This document shows positions 24,101-24,586 of a stretch of 24,586 nt of DNA, in pieces. The DNA comes from JBGAMH01 sp044222045 (GTDB lineage Bacteria; Eisenbacteria; RBG-16-71-46): contig JBGAOB010000035.1 of the NCBI GenBank assembly GCA_044222045.1, positions 1 through 24,586 of the forward strand, read 5' to 3'. Numbering within the stretch: the stretch's first letter is position 1; the number at the start of each line of letters is the position of its first letter. The notes below the pieces were generated by a model. It was not told where the DNA came from and searched no databases. It saw only the letters and a program-made list of their open reading frames with translations. Position numbers and translations under genes: made by a program.

Positions 24101-24586
24101 CGTGGAGCAGGCGAGCGCATTCCGCCCGGCGCTGCCCGGCGTGCCCATCGTGATCCACGTGCCGTTCAGCGGCCGCAAGCTGTACGCGCGCGGCGAGAGC
24201 GGCCCGTTCTTCTTCCAGAACCTGTACGTGTACCAGACCGGCGATCCCACGAACGGCATCGAGCGCGTGAAGGCGCTCGTCACGCCGCACTGGCCGCTCG
24301 AGTCGTTCGAGCGTCCGCCGCTCGTGAACGTGACCGTGCGTCGCGGCACGGGCACGCCGATCCCGTACGCGTCGGTGTACCTGAGCCCGTTCTCCGACGC
24401 CGGCTCCACCGACCTCGCCGGGCAGATCCGCCTGGCCGTGTCGGGCGCGGGCGGCGCCTCGGTGGGCGTGAACCTGCAGGCCGTGCCCGGCCTGGACGAC
24501 GCGGCGTGGTCGGTGTTCGTGAACGGCGGCCTCGTGGGCAGCGGTCGCACCACGAGCGTGGCTCCGGCGGCCGGCGAGATCGTGAA
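21198..24586 (+). CDS. Large secreted GEVED / transglutaminase-like repeat protein, 3' end outside window
   Basis: The frame starts at ATG 21198 (GGAGG 5 bp upstream) and stays open to the last base: at least 1129 codons. A signal peptide covers about residues 1-38. A GEVED-like domain follows (YCSSTGGSTAYESITNVSL, then WIDWNGDHVWDASE near 110-125). Residues 360-490 look like a transglutaminase core: a helical lead-in (TTWASGATTTQQAAQKLVAG), C403 in GTNGNCFTMSNLWKASMDMLG, H468 in FGMHQVG and D479 in YYDPTF, in the Cys-His-Asp order of the superfamily. From about 555 to 1040 four repeats of 115-130 residues each contain a D-x-D-x-(N/D)-G motif. A beta domain starting VNVTVRRGTGTPIPYASVYLSP, like carboxypeptidase-regulatory/CNA-B modules, follows. 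It is probably extracellular or surface-bound; a sorting or anchor domain may lie beyond the window. Substrate unknown. Confidence 0.88.
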   Translation, partial: MRVPLLRPRCALRTLALIASLLAISARPSVSASGRTLPATPPSGPAALAAPGYCSSTGGSTAYESITNVSLTRLPGNALRVQVDVYIANPQGCTAGNPCPSYDPSPENVNVWIDWNGDHVWDASEKVMDQAGSGYLNINYQGTMTFLTTVVIPPTAVGETWLRASLGWGSDPDTPCISSWTWGNVFDRVVRFEKLAVTSISATGAETRMQDVSDPVWQTSFASSPECGVNAPSRQEPLAGGFSGAGPTLHVQLEACPANPAYTPRVDWKWTIPATPGASQQTRSGTFNGLAGDIPLTLPRAVGKTRVDLEFSIYDNFGDLVTADRVKQTASVDVYVGVGAALGLPPKKAWLDKVTTWASGATTTQQAAQKLVAGIYGNGGWLYRDPGLPWQPLIDGTGTNGNCFTMSNLWKASMDMLGAGGSNVAQTRGSTNRGFLTKTSHRQSFDPGQAGNAHPQGGAIDRWMFGMHQVGSLSGTYYDPTFNNVFSPLTSFIQWNMLGVDAATGVYLFEGNVVGLPLASSAPWGEFVYRQMPPLASATTGTQAVTAAWDGAPSFTPVDAGADGHAEALRVSAHVTVTGDAVSQGLYTFWGEIAQGGTFVTRRASVGSMLPSRGNLGPAGVGTYPVSLDFSGEDIRGAATAGPLTARLWLADADGNPLGTLVGDSPSYVPTQFGESPAYVDAMTDFGRDLDADGLFDEVVVRAHVSSGLAMPAYVMASFHMPGSDEAIAQAFVPATLVAGANDVDVALDASLIGLTGSEGPFDVHVTLYDDAGTPLSTRVGTSATYPGSLLEPLPLSFTGSPTDQGVDTDANGLYESLAIDVPVNVAAAGDYTATGVLQLDAQHVVSAAEVLTFGAGPGTLRLRFPGPAIQSSGVNGAYTLTSLIVTDADGTPTALRTAPYVTHAYAAASFEPPPQPIVSLTGPLAAVPVDADADGLTDTLMLDVPVTVSRQGNVVASALLFTNDGRFVEQASAFRPALPGVPIVIHVPFSGRKLYARGESGPFFFQNLYVYQTGDPTNGIERVKALVTPHWPLESFERPPLVNVTVRRGTGTPIPYASVYLSPFSDAGSTDLAGQIRLAVSGAGGASVGVNLQAVPGLDDAAWSVFVNGGLVGSGRTTSVAPAAGEIV
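22401..22640 (+). other. Transglutaminase-like catalytic core (domain within the large secreted protein)
   Basis: The codons for C403 (22404), H468 (22599) and D479 (22632) lie in the order and surroundings of transglutaminase/cysteine-protease folds: Gly-x-Cys at a helix start, His on a strand, then a short turn to an Asp-Pro-Thr. The 65-residue Cys-His distance and 11-residue His-Asp distance are within what the superfamily shows. Members act as proteases, cross-linkers or amidases; the activity here cannot be told from sequence. Confidence 0.6.
22860..24320 (+). repeat. Four diverged protein repeats with Asp-rich turn
   Basis: The repeat heads are VDAGADGHAEAL (near 22869), DLDADGLFDEVV (near 23262), VDTDANGLYESL (near 23616) and VDADADGLTDTL (near 23985). 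Each is followed by alternating strands such as IDVPVNV or LDVPVTV and ends in a strand before an aromatic/Pro linker. Spacing is about 350-395 bp. The D-x-D-x-(N/D)-G turn is of the type that binds calcium in extracellular beta-sandwich repeats; binding is inference. Confidence 0.75.

Overview
The window is about 24.6 kb of very GC-rich DNA. Third codon positions in the real genes are almost always G or C, and most opposite-strand frames stay open, so long shadow ORFs are common. The gene content is that of a diderm (Gram-negative) bacterium: a TolC-type outer-membrane channel, a predicted beta-barrel protein and several exported proteins. The HNH family, the GEVED-domain protein and the base composition resemble Candidatus Eisenbacteria, Gemmatimonadota or Myxococcota genomes. 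That placement is an inference; there is no rRNA or marker gene here to settle it. I see no tRNA, rRNA, CRISPR array, IS element or phage gene.

Layout. 1-1356 (+) is the 3' part of an HNH endonuclease whose linker carries in-frame 36-bp palindromic repeats. 1313-3679 (-) is a P1B-4 metal-efflux ATPase. 3813-5333 (-) is a sulfide:quinone-oxidoreductase-like flavoprotein, broken by a frameshift and probable internal deletion, with a 65-aa partner gene. 5449-5838 (-) is a small membrane-anchored protein. 5899-10578 (-) is a complete tripartite drug-efflux operon: TetR regulator, TolC-like channel, EmrA-like adaptor and EmrB-like MFS pump, with an operator-like palindrome upstream. 10874-13715 (+) is tldD-pmbA (tldE). 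13917-15063 (-) is an Acg-type nitroreductase with several frameshifts. 15314-15838 (+) is a Mut7-C RNase-fold protein. 16432-18365 (+) is a glycosyltransferase overlapping a WecA/MraY-type sugar-phosphate transferase. 18532-20814 (-) holds a Cys-containing exported protein (one frameshift), an uncharacterised 172-aa protein and an outer-membrane barrel protein. 21198 to the end (+) is a very large secreted protein that runs off the window: signal peptide, GEVED domain, transglutaminase-like core, four repeats of roughly 120 residues, then a further beta domain.

The clear functional modules are the autoregulated efflux operon, the TldD/TldE metalloprotease pair and the lipid-linked glycan pair. 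The most interesting items are the large exported transglutaminase-like protein, the palindromic repeats inside the HNH gene, and the concentration of frameshifts in three minus-strand genes while their neighbours are intact. Those frameshifts could be real gene decay or sequencing/assembly error; the sequence alone cannot decide.
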